NCBI GenBank assembly: GCA_002480525.1
Contig: DLCH01000033.1
Coordinates: forward strand, 43,286 to 107,285
Source of the DNA: Gammaproteobacteria bacterium UBA7803
GTDB lineage: Bacteria > Pseudomonadota > Gammaproteobacteria > Pseudomonadales > Azotimanducaceae
DNA length: 64,000 bases
Reading direction: 5' to 3'
The notes beneath the pieces were generated by a model. That model ran no database searches, was not told where the DNA came from, and worked only from the letters and a program-made list of their open reading frames with translations. Shown in pieces: positions 18,234 to 27,775 of this stretch. The translations under genes were made by a program, and so were the position numbers. Numbering within the stretch: the stretch's first letter is position 1; each line of letters starts with the position of its first letter.

Positions 18234-19196
18234 CAGCGACTCCGGCGGCGTCACCGGCTGGGTGATCACCAGCACGCCGAGCTTCGGGTGATCCAGATAG
18301 TGCAGTTCCTCGCTGCGCATCCGGCGGCTCTGGTGGAGCTGCATGTAGCCGGCGGGTTCCTGGTCTTGCCAGTTCCAGGTCGACGCGTCGCCGGTGGCCG
18401 GCGCCAGCGCCCGGTTCACCGGCGCCCGGCCGAGCAGCGGCTCCCGGTAGTACAGATGCGCGTTCAGGTGCAGGAACCGGCCGAGAGTCACGTCCAGCGT
18501 ACCCTGCAGCAGCGGCCCCGACGGCCCCTGTGGCCGGGCCTCGATGAGCAGGGCCTCGGGCGCCTCCCGGGGCGGCACGGGTTGCAGCCAGCGGCCGTGG
18601 AACAGCACCTGGTAGCCACCGCTGCGCCGCAGCCGGTTGGCCATGGCGGTCAGCGCGAAGGTGTCCTCCGGCAGCCACCGATAGCTGCGGGCTTCGAGCT
18701 CGTCCTCGAAGGCGGCGACCGCCTCGAGCACGCCCAGCAGCGGGTCGGGCGCGAGCGCCGGGCGGATGGCCGGGGCGGGCCGGCCGGCCGCCGCGGGGTC
18801 AGCGGGTGGCGTTTCGGGCACCGACGTGGCGTCCAGGCCTTCCGGGTCCGCCGCGCCGGGCGCGGGCGCCAGCAGCCTTTGATCCAGGTAGGGGAACGCG
18901 AGGTAGGCGTGGGTGGCCGGGTAGAGCGGGTACTCCGCGGACAGCGGCCCGTCGCTGCGGAAGCTCCGCAGGTTCCGCGGCAGCGGTGCCGGGCGCCCGA
19001 CCAGCGCCTCGTCGGTGGCGTGCTCCATCACCGCCGGGCGCTGGAACACCACCACCTCGGTGTAATACCAGTTGCCCGTCAGGTAGTCCTCGACACTCTC
19101 CGGCGCCTCGGCTGCGCGCGCCGGCGCGGCGCACAGCAGCGCGACCAGCACGGCGGCGGCCGTGCCCCGGCGTCGGTCTCCTGCGAGGGGCCTCAC
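18195..19196 (-). CDS. csiV: CsiV-type peptidoglycan-binding periplasmic protein
   Basis: 333 residues with a signal peptide at about 1-28 (RRGTAAAVLVALLCAAPARA) and a mature region starting YLTGNWYYTEVVVFQRPAV, which is the diagnostic start of the CsiV family. A C-terminal region with GTLDVTLGRFLHLNAHLYYR and HQSRRMRSEELHYLDHPKLG also fits. In Vibrio, CsiV binds peptidoglycan and helps cells respond to non-canonical D-amino acids. The middle (about 110-145) is Pro/Ala-rich. The ATG overlaps the mfd stop by 4 nt, a neighbourhood I recall from other gammaproteobacteria. Confidence 0.88.
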   Translation of the reverse strand: MRPLAGDRRRGTAAAVLVALLCAAPARAAEAPESVEDYLTGNWYYTEVVVFQRPAVMEHATDEALVGRPAPLPRNLRSFRSDGPLSAEYPLYPATHAYLAFPYLDQRLLAPAPGAADPEGLDATSVPETPPADPAAAGRPAPAIRPALAPDPLLGVLEAVAAFEDELEARSYRWLPEDTFALTAMANRLRRSGGYQVLFHGRWLQPVPPREAPEALLIEARPQGPSGPLLQGTLDVTLGRFLHLNAHLYYREPLLGRAPVNRALAPATGDASTWNWQDQEPAGYMQLHQSRRMRSEELHYLDHPKLGVLVITQPVTPPESLSAAVEALEEGEQ

Positions 19197-22100
19197 GCCC
19201 CCGCCGCCCGTCTGGCCGGCGGCGCCGGGGCGAGCTGGTCGAGCAGCTCACCGGCGAACGCGAGGCGCGCGTCGAAGTCCGCGAGCCGGCGGGTGATGCG
19301 CAGCTGGGTGGCGCCGTCGAGGCGGTAGGTGGCGGTCTGCTGCTGCACCAGGGCGACGATCCGCCCGGGGTCCACCGAGGTGTCGGCGTTGAACTCTACC
19401 CGGCCGCCCTCGGCGCCGAGGTCCAGGCGCCGGATGCCCAGCGGCTGCATGTGCAGCTTGAGCGCCGTGACCCTGAAGAGCTGTCTGAGCGGCTCCGGCA
19501 GGGGGCCGAAGCGGTCCACCACCTCGGCGCGCAGGTCGTCGAGCTGCTCGTCGTTCTCGGCGTTGGAGATGCGCTTGTAGAGGATGAGCCGGGCGTGCAC
19601 GTCCGGCAGATAGTCGTCGGGAATGCGCACGCCGACGTGCAGGTTGACTTCCTGGCTCACGGGCTCGAGGGGCGCGTCGAGGTCCGGCGTCCGTCCTTCG
19701 CGGATGGCGCGCACCGCCCGGTCGAGCATCTGGGTGTACAGGGAGAAGCCCACGGACTCGATCTGTCCCGACTGCTCTTCGCCGAGCAGCGCGCCGGCGC
19801 CGCGGATCTCCATGTCGTGGGTCGCCAGGGTGAAGCCGACGCCGAGCTCGCCCGCCGCCTCGATCGCTTCCAGGCGCTTCACCGCGTCGGCGGTCATGGC
19901 CTTGCGGTGCGGGGTGAGCAGATACGCGTAGGCCTGCCGGTGGGAGCGGCCGACCCGCCCGCGGAGCTGGTGGAGCTGGGCGAGGCCGAATTTGTCCGCC
20001 CGTTCGATGATGATGGTGTTGGCGTTGGGAATGTCGATGCCGTTCTCGATGATGGTGGTGCACACCAGGATGTTGAGCTGGCGATGATAGAAGTCGTTCA
20101 TCACCCGCTCCAGGTCCCGCTTCGGCATCTGGCCGTGGCCGACGCCGACCCGGGCTTCGGGGATTCGGGCGGCAAGCTCCTCGGCCACGGTCTCGATGGT
20201 CTTCACCTCGTTGTGCAGGTAGAAGACCTGGCCGCCGCGCATCAGCTCCCGGCTGATGGCCTCGTCGGTGACGTGGGTGCGCTTCTCCATCACGAAGGTC
20301 TTGATGGACAGCCGGCGCGCCGGCGGCGTGGCGATGATGGACAGCTCGCGCAGGCCGCTCATGGCCAGGTTCAGGGTCCGCGGGATCGGCGTGGCGGTGA
20401 GGGTGATCACGTCCACCTCGGCGCGCAGCGCCTTCAGCCGCTCCTTCTGGCGCACGCCGAAGCGGTGCTCCTCGTCGATGATCACCAGCCCGAGATCCTT
20501 GAACGCCTTCGCATGGCTCAGGAGCTTGTGGGTACCGACCACGATGTCGGCGGCGCCGCTCTCCATGCGCGCCGCGACGGCGTCGATCTCGGAATCCGAG
20601 CGCAGCCGGGACAGGGATTCGATCTGCACCGGCCAGTCGGCGAAACGGTCGCGCAGGGTCTCGTAGTGCTGCTGGGCGAGCAGGGTGGTGGGGACCAGCA
20701 CGGCCACCTGCTTGCCGCTCTGCACCGCGACGAAAGCGGCGCGCATCGCCACCTCGGTCTTGCCGAAGCCGACGTCGCCGCAGATCAGCCGGTCCGTGGC
20801 CCGGTCCGAGCACAGGTCGGCGATGGTCTCGTCGATGGCGGTCTGCTGGTCCGGCGTCAGCTCGAAGGGAAACTGCTCCGCGAAGCGCTGGTAGTCGGCG
20901 CCCGGGTCGTCGAAGCGGAAGCGCGGGTTGGCCTCCCGGCGGGCATAGATGCTGAGCAGCTCGGCGGCGGCGTCGTAGGCTTTCTCGGCGGCTTTGCGCT
21001 TGGCCTTCTCCCACTGGTCGGAGCCCAGCCGGTGGAGCGGCGCGAGGCCTTCCTCGGCGCCGGCGTAGCGGCTGATCAGGTGCAGCGACGTGACCGGCAC
21101 GTACAGCTTGGCCTGGTCGGCGTACTCCAAGGTGAGGAACTCGTGGGGCGTGCCGTCGATCTCCAGCGTCTGCAGGCCCTGGTAGCGGCCGATGCCGTGC
21201 TCCACGTGCACCACCGGCTCGCCGATGTGCAGCTCGGTGAGGTTCTTGATGATCTGCTCGGGATCGAGGACCCGGGTGGTCCGGCGGCGGCGTTCCTGCA
21301 CCTGGTGGCCGAACACCTCGGACTCGGTGACCACCCGGACGCCGTCGGCATCGAGGCCCTCGTCCAGCGGCGCGATGGTGATGCCATGGGGATCGCTGCC
21401 GGCGAGAAAGGCGTCGAAGCCGTCGGCTTCCGGGGGCTGGATGCCGGCGCGGCTGAGGAACTCCCAGAACACCTCCCGCCGCCCGGCGGTATCCGCCACG
21501 AACAGGGTGCGCGCCGCGGCGCCGGACAGGTAACGGGTCAGCGCCTGGGCCGGGTCCCGGGCCCGGGGGTTGGCCTCGAGATCGGGAATGGGCGCGCTGG
21601 CGAAGCGCACCGGATGCCGGCCGTCGCGGTCGAGCTGCACCCGGCCATGGCGGTTCAGCCCTTCATTCATCTCGCCGATGCGCAGGTACAGGGCGTCCGG
21701 CGGCAGGATCGGCCGCTCCACGTCGTGCCGCAGGCTCTCGTAGCGCCGGGCCACGTCCTCGAGGAAATGGTCGGCGGCGGCGTCGGCGCCGCGGTCCTCG
21801 ACGATCAGCGTGCCGGCGGGCAGATAGTCGAACAGGCTGGCGAGGGCGTCGTAGAAGAAGGGCAGGTAGTACTCGACGCCGCCGGGCGGTATGCGCCGGC
21901 TGACGTCCTGGTAGACGCTGGCGCGGCGCACGTCGACGTTGAAGGTGTTGTGCCAGCGGTCACGGAACCGGGCGATGGCCTCGTCGTCGAGGGGAAACTC
22001 CCGGGCCGGCAGCAGCCGGATCTGCTCGAGCCGTTCCAGCGTCCGCTGGGTCTCGGGGTCGAAAGTGCGCAGGCTCTCGATCTCGTCGTCGAACAGATCC

Positions 22101-22693
22101 ACCCGCACCGGAACGTCCGAGCCCATGGGGAACAGATCCATGAGGGCGCCGCGGACCGCGTATTCGCCGTGGCTGGTGACGGTGTCCACCGCGGCGTAGC
22201 CGGCCGCCTCCAGGCGCCGCCGCTCGGTATCGATGTCGTAACGCTGACCGACCCGCAGCGCCATGGCGTAGCCGTCCACGTAGCTCGGCGGCACCACGCG
22301 CTGCAGCAGGGTCTGGACGGGCACGACCAGCACCGCCGGCCCGGCGTCCGGCCCGCGGCTGCGCAGCGCCATCAGGGTGGTGAGGCGTTCCGAGACGATG
22401 TCCTGATGGGGTGAGAAGGCGTCGTAGGCCAGGGTCTCCCAGTCGGGAAACTGCAGGCGTGGCAGGTCCGCAGCGTAGAAGCCGAGCTCGCGCAGCCACC
22501 GCTCCGCGGAGGTGGTGTCCCGGGCGGCCACCACGGTCAGGCCGGCGTGGGTCGAAGCGGCCCGGGCCACGGCCAGTCCGGCGGCGCCGGCATGCAGGCC
22601 CTGCCACTGGCAGCGCTGCCCGGCGCCGGGCGGCGGCGGCGGGGCGAAGGGGCTGTGCCCGGCGGTCTGTGTCTGGTCTGGATTCACGCTCAA
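19193..22693 (-). CDS. mfd: Transcription-repair coupling factor
   Basis: 1166-residue SF2 translocase that removes stalled RNA polymerase and recruits UvrA. Order seen: UvrB-homology region with LQFPDWETLAYDAFSPHQD; the RNA-polymerase-interacting (CarD-like) domain near 470-540 with PVVHVEHGIGRYQGLQTLE; RecG-like helicase core with Walker A CGDVGFGKTEVAMRAAF near 640, DEEHRFGVRQKERLK, TATPIPRTLNLAMSGLREL and QLHQLRGRVGRSHRQAYAYL; and a C-terminal TRCF domain. Length fits the family (about 1150). It leads a two-gene transcript with csiV and is divergent from the retropepsin gene. Confidence 0.97.
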   Translation of the reverse strand: MSVNPDQTQTAGHSPFAPPPPPGAGQRCQWQGLHAGAAGLAVARAASTHAGLTVVAARDTTSAERWLRELGFYAADLPRLQFPDWETLAYDAFSPHQDIVSERLTTLMALRSRGPDAGPAVLVVPVQTLLQRVVPPSYVDGYAMALRVGQRYDIDTERRRLEAAGYAAVDTVTSHGEYAVRGALMDLFPMGSDVPVRVDLFDDEIESLRTFDPETQRTLERLEQIRLLPAREFPLDDEAIARFRDRWHNTFNVDVRRASVYQDVSRRIPPGGVEYYLPFFYDALASLFDYLPAGTLIVEDRGADAAADHFLEDVARRYESLRHDVERPILPPDALYLRIGEMNEGLNRHGRVQLDRDGRHPVRFASAPIPDLEANPRARDPAQALTRYLSGAAARTLFVADTAGRREVFWEFLSRAGIQPPEADGFDAFLAGSDPHGITIAPLDEGLDADGVRVVTESEVFGHQVQERRRRTTRVLDPEQIIKNLTELHIGEPVVHVEHGIGRYQGLQTLEIDGTPHEFLTLEYADQAKLYVPVTSLHLISRYAGAEEGLAPLHRLGSDQWEKAKRKAAEKAYDAAAELLSIYARREANPRFRFDDPGADYQRFAEQFPFELTPDQQTAIDETIADLCSDRATDRLICGDVGFGKTEVAMRAAFVAVQSGKQVAVLVPTTLLAQQHYETLRDRFADWPVQIESLSRLRSDSEIDAVAARMESGAADIVVGTHKLLSHAKAFKDLGLVIIDEEHRFGVRQKERLKALRAEVDVITLTATPIPRTLNLAMSGLRELSIIATPPARRLSIKTFVMEKRTHVTDEAISRELMRGGQVFYLHNEVKTIETVAEELAARIPEARVGVGHGQMPKRDLERVMNDFYHRQLNILVCTTIIENGIDIPNANTIIIERADKFGLAQLHQLRGRVGRSHRQAYAYLLTPHRKAMTADAVKRLEAIEAAGELGVGFTLATHDMEIRGAGALLGEEQSGQIESVGFSLYTQMLDRAVRAIREGRTPDLDAPLEPVSQEVNLHVGVRIPDDYLPDVHARLILYKRISNAENDEQLDDLRAEVVDRFGPLPEPLRQLFRVTALKLHMQPLGIRRLDLGAEGGRVEFNADTSVDPGRIVALVQQQTATYRLDGATQLRITRRLADFDARLAFAGELLDQLAPAPPARRAAGA

Positions 22694-22848
22694 GGTCTTG
22701 GTACTTCGCTCAAGGCTGCCGATCTGCCGACGTGGCGGTCCCCGCGGCGCAACCGGCTGGCGCGGCCGTCGCGGGTGGCGGAGGCGGCTCGCGGGCCTCC
22801 ACGAAGGCCGGTTATTCTACGGGCTTCACCTGTTGGAGTCAGTGCAGG

Positions 22849-23961
22849 ATGCGACAGCTCGCCTGGCTGCCGGCCGTCGCCGCCGCATTCCTCGCCGGCG
22901 TGTGGGTCGGGGCCGGCCTCGACGACGCGGCGGCGCCGGAATCGCCCGCCGGGGCGGATGCGTTGGCGGTCCGGCCGGCGGCCGCACCCGCCGACGGTGA
23001 GCGGTCGGGCGCTGCCCGGGCCGGTCACGTCGGGGACTGGGACGCGCGGCTCGCCCGCCTGGACGCGCTGGTGCGCGGCGGCGACCGTGCGGCAGCCGAG
23101 ACCCTGCGCGCGGCTCTGCTCGACGAGGTACTGACGCTGGCCCGAGCCGGCAGCGCCGACCTGGCCCGCCGCCGGCTCGAGGGCTATCTCGCCGGCAATC
23201 CCCACGATGCCGACGCGCATCTGCTGGACGCCGATCTGCGCCAGATGCGCGGTGACACCGTGTCCGCCGTGGACCCGCTGCTGGCGCTGCTCGGCTTCGC
23301 CGACGCGGCCCCGGTGGTGGACGAAGCCCGGCGCCGGCTCGATCTGCTGCTGAACGTGCGGGAAAGCCAGCTCGCCGCCCGGGGCGATCTGGCAGGACTG
23401 ATCCGCCTGCTCGAACGGGTCAGCCGGGGCGATCCCGGCTACGACGGTCATCGACTGCGGCTCGCGCGCTGGCAGCTCCGCGCTGGCAGGGTCGATGCCG
23501 CCGCGGCGACTCTGGCGGAGACCGGTACCGCCGGCGTCGACCCGGCGGCCCGGGAGGATCTGGCCGTGGCCGTGGCGCTGGCCAGGGACGGGCTGCCCCT
23601 GGAGCGCCGCCCCGGCGCCGACGGCGGCACCGCCGCGCTGCACGTCCGGGCCACCGCGGCGGGGCGGGCGCTGCGATTGCTGGTGGACACCGGCGCCACC
23701 ACGACGGTGATCTCCCGGGAGCGGGCCGCCGATCTCGGCAGTATGGCCACCGGGCGCGTCGTGCCGGTGCGCACCGCCGGGGGCAGAGTGGAGGCGGAAA
23801 TCCACGTGCTGCGGCAGGTGGAGATCGGTCCGCTGCGGCTGGACGCCCTCGAGGTTCTGGTTCTCGACCGGGCTCTGCCGTCCGGGGTCGACGGGCTGCT
23901 GGGGATGGACGTGCTGGGCCGCCTGCCGAACCAGGGGCTGGGCGGCGCCGCCGGGTCCTGA
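22849..23961 (+). CDS. TPR-like plus retropepsin-fold aspartic protease protein
   Basis: 370 residues. A membrane anchor or signal sequence covers residues 1-24 (AWLPAVAAAFLAGVWVGAGL). Residues about 65-245 are helical repeats with a TPR-like pattern. The C-terminal 120 residues are a retropepsin-like domain with the active-site strand RLLVDTGATTTVISRERAA and the later strand GVDGLLGMDVLGRL. Such single-domain proteases act as dimers, giving two aspartates. The ATG at 22849 follows GGAG by 10 nt. It probably faces the periplasm. The likely target is unknown; family members are often fused to TPR modules. Confidence 0.85.
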   Translation: MRQLAWLPAVAAAFLAGVWVGAGLDDAAAPESPAGADALAVRPAAAPADGERSGAARAGHVGDWDARLARLDALVRGGDRAAAETLRAALLDEVLTLARAGSADLARRRLEGYLAGNPHDADAHLLDADLRQMRGDTVSAVDPLLALLGFADAAPVVDEARRRLDLLLNVRESQLAARGDLAGLIRLLERVSRGDPGYDGHRLRLARWQLRAGRVDAAAATLAETGTAGVDPAAREDLAVAVALARDGLPLERRPGADGGTAALHVRATAAGRALRLLVDTGATTTVISRERAADLGSMATGRVVPVRTAGGRVEAEIHVLRQVEIGPLRLDALEVLVLDRALPSGVDGLLGMDVLGRLPNQGLGGAAGS

Positions 23962-23967
23962 GCCGGC

Positions 23968-23996
23968 TTGGCATGCCGTATCCGGCGGGTTAAAGT
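23968..23996 (+). promoter_or_regulatory. Putative sigma-70 promoter of the 2-oxoacid oxidoreductase operon
   Basis: TTGGCA at 23968-23973 and TAAAGT at 23991-23996 are spaced 17 bp. The start site would be near 24003, giving a leader of about 168 nt before the ATG at 24171. The 209-bp gap holds this and a possible leader ORF; nothing else was seen. Confidence 0.5.
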
Positions 23997-24138
23997 CGAG
24001 CTGATTCGTTGCCCTGTCGTCCACTCGAGGGGAGAGCGGGCGGGGCGGTGTGAGCCGCTGCCCAGTCGCCGACCCCGAACGCAGTACTTCGAAGCGGTTG
24101 TCATTCAGTCAGTGCTAACGCGGAGGGAGAGGGATCGG

Positions 24139-24174
24139 TTGCCGCGAGGCGGCCGGGCCGGCGTTCGACCATGA
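24139..24174 (+). other. Possible 11-codon leader ORF coupled to the oxidoreductase operon
   Basis: A TTG at 24139 lies 6 nt after a purine-rich GGAGGGAGAGGG, the best ribosome site in the gap. It opens a frame (LPRGGRAGVRP) whose TGA overlaps the operon's first ATG at 24171. The main gene itself lacks a clear RBS, so re-initiation is possible. Evidence is context only. Confidence 0.3.
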
Positions 24175-25955
24175 AGCCCACCAACATCTTCGACCCGAAT
24201 TATTTCCACAAGGTAGTGGACTGCCAGTGGGCCTGTCCGGCCCATACTCCCGTGCCGGACTACATCCGGCTCATCGCCCAGGAGCGCTACACCGAAGCGT
24301 ACATGCTCAACTGGGACTCGAACGTGTTCCCGGGCATCCTCGGCCGGACCTGCGACCGCCCCTGCGAGCCGGCCTGCCGGCGGGTGCGCACGGAGGAGAA
24401 GCCGGTGGCGATCTGCCGGCTGAAGCGTGTCGCGGCGGACCACAAAGGCGACATCACCCCGTACCTTCCCCGGGTGCCCACCGAGAAGAACGGCAAGCGC
24501 GTGGCGCTGCTCGGGGCCGGCCCGGCCTCCCTGGCGGTGGCCCGGGACCTGCTGCCGTTCGGCTACGAGGTGCACCTGTTCGAGAAGGACCCGTTCGGCG
24601 GCGGCATGATGCGCACCCAGATCCCCGCCTTCCGCCTGCCCGCCGACGTGCTCGAAGAAGAGGTCGACCTGATCCTCGGCATGGGGGTCGAGTGCCACTT
24701 CGGTCACGAGGTCACCAGCATGAAGGACATGCTGGATCAGGGCTTCGACGCCTATTTCGTCGGCACCGGCGCGCCCCGCGGCCGGGATCTCGACCTGCCG
24801 GGCCGCCAGGAAGTGGACGACCACATCTCCATCGGCATCGACTGGTTGTCGAGCGTCGCCTTCGGCCACACCACGAAGATCGAAGGCAAGGTGATCGTCA
24901 TGGGCGGCGGCAACACCGCCATGGACTGCTGCCGCACCGCGCGCCGCCTCGGCGCCGAGAGCGTCACCGTAGTGGTGCGTTCCGCCTTCGAGGTGATGAA
25001 GGCGTCGGAGTGGGAGAAAGAGGATGCCATGAGCGAGGGCATCCCCATCGTCAACAACCGCCCGCCGAAGGAATTCGTCCACGAGAACGGCAAGCTCAAG
25101 GGCGTGATCTTCGAGTGCGTCGAGCCGGTGAAGGGCGAGGACGGCCGCCTGCGCTACGAGCCCACCGGCGAGCCGGACGTGTTCATGGAGTGCGATCACG
25201 TGCTCATGGCCATCGGCCAGGAAAACCACTGCCCGTGGATCGAGCGGGACATCGGTATCGAGTTCGACAAGTGGGACTGCCCGATCCTCGACGAGACGAC
25301 GCTGCAGTCGACCAACCCGAAGGTGTTCTTCGGCGGTGACTCGGCGTTCGGCCCGGAGAACATCATCTGGGCCTCGGCCCACGCCCACCGGGCGGCGATC
25401 TCCATCCACCTCATGCTGTCCGGCCAGGACATCAAGGCCGACCGGCCGCCGGAGGGGGTGAACCTGCTGTCCACCAAGATGGGCATGCACGAGTGGAGCT
25501 ACGACAGCGAGCACGATCCGGCGAAGCGCTATCTGGTGCCTCACGCCGACAAGGACAAGGCGCTCGCCAACATCAAGGTGGAGGTCGAGCTCGGCTTCGA
25601 CCGGGAGCTGGGCGCCCGGGAGGCGCAGCGCTGCCTGAACTGCGACGTGCAGACCGTGTTCACCGACCGGCTGTGCATCGAGTGCGACGCCTGCGTCGAC
25701 ATCTGCCCGATGGACTGCATCACCTTCACCGAGAACGCCGAGGAGGAGGCGCTGCGTCAGCGGCTCACCGCGCCGGCGTCGAACACCGACCAGGACCTGT
25801 ACGTGTCCGGCGAGCTGCCGACCGGCCGGGTCATGGTCAAGGACGAGGACGTGTGCGTGCACTGCGGGCTGTGCGCCGAGCGCTGCCCCACCAACGCCTG
25901 GGACATGCAGAAGTCCGTCATCCACGTACCGCAGCTCGGATCTTTCGCCGAATGA
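24171..25955 (+). CDS. GltD-like FAD/Fe-S oxidoreductase subunit of 2-oxoacid:ferredoxin oxidoreductase
   Basis: 594 residues. An N-terminal GltD-type Fe-S region has Cys in DCQWACPAHTPVPDYIRL and RTCDRPCEPACRR. An FAD-binding site at about 110 is VALLGAGPASLAVARDL, an NAD(P)-binding site at about 245 is VIVMGGGNTAMDCCRTARR, and a second FAD motif is FFGGDSAFGPENIIW. Two C-terminal [4Fe-4S] ferredoxin motifs are CIECDACVDICPMDC and CVHCGLCAERCP. This is the flavoprotein that typically accompanies KorAB-like subunits in aerobic proteobacteria and should exchange electrons between the oxidoreductase and NAD(P)H. It overlaps the next gene by 4 nt. Confidence 0.9.
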   Translation: MKPTNIFDPNYFHKVVDCQWACPAHTPVPDYIRLIAQERYTEAYMLNWDSNVFPGILGRTCDRPCEPACRRVRTEEKPVAICRLKRVAADHKGDITPYLPRVPTEKNGKRVALLGAGPASLAVARDLLPFGYEVHLFEKDPFGGGMMRTQIPAFRLPADVLEEEVDLILGMGVECHFGHEVTSMKDMLDQGFDAYFVGTGAPRGRDLDLPGRQEVDDHISIGIDWLSSVAFGHTTKIEGKVIVMGGGNTAMDCCRTARRLGAESVTVVVRSAFEVMKASEWEKEDAMSEGIPIVNNRPPKEFVHENGKLKGVIFECVEPVKGEDGRLRYEPTGEPDVFMECDHVLMAIGQENHCPWIERDIGIEFDKWDCPILDETTLQSTNPKVFFGGDSAFGPENIIWASAHAHRAAISIHLMLSGQDIKADRPPEGVNLLSTKMGMHEWSYDSEHDPAKRYLVPHADKDKALANIKVEVELGFDRELGAREAQRCLNCDVQTVFTDRLCIECDACVDICPMDCITFTENAEEEALRQRLTAPASNTDQDLYVSGELPTGRVMVKDEDVCVHCGLCAERCPTNAWDMQKSVIHVPQLGSFAE

Positions 25956-27775
25956 CCACTTACAACGATTTCGTGATCCGCTTCGCGAACGTCAACGGCT
26001 CCGGCTCCGCCAGTGCCAACGGCATGTTCGCCAAAGCGCTGTTCCGCATGGGCATTCCGGTGTCCACCCGCAACATCTTTCCGTCCAACATCCAGGGGCT
26101 GCCCACCTGGTTCGAGGTGCGCGTCAGCGAGGCCGGCTATCTCGGCCGGCGCGAGGGCGTCGACCTGATGGTGGCCATGAACGCCGAGACCTACGCGGAA
26201 GACGTGGCGGCCGTGAAACCGGGCGGTTTCCTGCTCTACGACAACTCCAAGCCGCTGGCCCGGGAGCTGCGCCGCACGGACATCACCGAGATCGGCATTC
26301 CCATCGCCACGCTGCTGCTCTCCGAGTTCGACGACCCCAAGCAGCGGGGGCTGTTCAAGAACATCTGCTACCTCGGCGCGTTGTCGGCACTGCTGAACAT
26401 CGAGTTCGAGGTGATCACCGACATGGTGTCGGTGCAGTACAAGGGCAAGGACGACCTGATCCGGCCGAACGTCCACGCCCTGGAGATCGGCCGCCGTTAC
26501 GCCCGCGACTACCTGCCGTGCCCGCTGCCGATTCAGGTGCGCCGCGCGGACGCGCTCGGCGACAAGATCTTCGTGGACGGCAACACGGCCGCCGGCCTCG
26601 GCGCGCTCTACGGCGGCGCCAGCGTGGTGGCCTGGTATCCGATCACGCCGTCGACCTCGGTGGCGGAAGCCTTCGAGCGCTACGCCGAAAAGCTGCGCAT
26701 CGACCGGGAGACCGGCGAGCGCCGCTACGCCATCATTCAGGCGGAGGACGAGCTGTCGGCGATCGGCATCGTCATCGGCGCCGGCTGGAACGGCGCGCGC
26801 TCCTTCACCGCCACCAGCGGACCGGGCATCTCGCTGATGAGCGAATTCCTCGGGCTCGCCTACTTCGCCGAGATCCCGGCGGTGATCTTCGACATTCAGC
26901 GCGCCGGGCCGTCCACCGGCATGCCCACGCGCACCCAGCAGGGCGACCTGATCAGCGCGGCCTACGCGTCCCACGGCGACACCAAGCACGTGCTGCTGTT
27001 TCCGTCCACGCCGAAGGAGTGCTTCGACTTCGGTGCCGACGCCCTGGACCTGGCCGACCGGCTGCAGACGCCGGTGATCGTGATGAGCGATCTCGAGCTC
27101 GGCATGAACGACAATCTGAGCGAGCCCTTCGACTGGGACGACGCGCGCCGCTACGACCGCGGCAAGGTGCTGGACGCCGAGGCCCTGGAATCCATCGAGA
27201 AGTTCGGCCGCTACCTCGACGTGGACGGCGACGGCATCGGCTACCGGACCTATCCGGGCACCCACCCGGACAAGGGCGCCTTCTTCACCCGCGGCACCTC
27301 CCGGGACGAGTACGCGGCGTACACCGAGTCCCCCGAGGCCTACCAGCGCAACATGGAGCGGCTGTCGCTCAAGTGGCGGACCGCGGCCACGCTGGTGCCG
27401 AAGGCCGAGGTGGGCGGCGGCGGCAACACCGCCGGCATCATCTTCTACGGCACCAGCGCCCTGCCCATGGCGGAGGCGCTGGACCTGCTGGCGGAGGAGG
27501 GCATCCATCTGGACACCCTGCGCATCCGCGCCTTCCCGTTCGGCGAGGAGGTCTACCGCTTCATCGAGGACCACGAGGTGCTGTTCGTGGTCGACCAGAA
27601 CCGGGACGCCCAGATGCGCACGCTGCTGGTCAACGAGGGCGACATCGACCCGGCGCGGCTGGTGTCGGTGCGCTACTTCGGCGGCCTGTCGATCTCCGCC
27701 GACACGATTCAGGAACAGGTGTCCGAGTACTACACCGCGCGCAAGCTGCCGCGGCTCACGGAGGTTAAGTCATGA
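25952..27775 (+). CDS. 2-oxoacid:acceptor oxidoreductase subunit alpha (with fused gamma domain)
   Basis: 607 residues. The N-terminal 190 residues are the gamma (KorC-type) domain (FVIRFANVNGSGSASANGMF). The alpha domain begins near 200 with IFVDGNTAAGLGALYGGASV, WYPITPSTSVAEAFERYA, and the conserved SFTATSGPGISLMSEFLGLA and RAGPSTGMPTRTQQGDL. The C-terminal domain ends with VDQNRDAQMRTLLVNE. With the beta subunit it binds thiamine pyrophosphate and CoA and oxidises a 2-oxoacid to acyl-CoA and CO2. 2-oxoglutarate is the most common substrate for this arrangement; pyruvate or branched-chain oxoacids are possible. Overlaps the beta gene by 4 nt. Confidence 0.93.
   Translation: MTTYNDFVIRFANVNGSGSASANGMFAKALFRMGIPVSTRNIFPSNIQGLPTWFEVRVSEAGYLGRREGVDLMVAMNAETYAEDVAAVKPGGFLLYDNSKPLARELRRTDITEIGIPIATLLLSEFDDPKQRGLFKNICYLGALSALLNIEFEVITDMVSVQYKGKDDLIRPNVHALEIGRRYARDYLPCPLPIQVRRADALGDKIFVDGNTAAGLGALYGGASVVAWYPITPSTSVAEAFERYAEKLRIDRETGERRYAIIQAEDELSAIGIVIGAGWNGARSFTATSGPGISLMSEFLGLAYFAEIPAVIFDIQRAGPSTGMPTRTQQGDLISAAYASHGDTKHVLLFPSTPKECFDFGADALDLADRLQTPVIVMSDLELGMNDNLSEPFDWDDARRYDRGKVLDAEALESIEKFGRYLDVDGDGIGYRTYPGTHPDKGAFFTRGTSRDEYAAYTESPEAYQRNMERLSLKWRTAATLVPKAEVGGGGNTAGIIFYGTSALPMAEALDLLAEEGIHLDTLRIRAFPFGEEVYRFIEDHEVLFVVDQNRDAQMRTLLVNEGDIDPARLVSVRYFGGLSISADTIQEQVSEYYTARKLPRLTEVKS

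Noticed and set aside
18806..22414. A 1202-residue plus-strand frame opposite mfd
   Set aside because: The minus-strand Mfd has all expected motifs; this frame has none and is typical of antisense frames in GC-rich genes.
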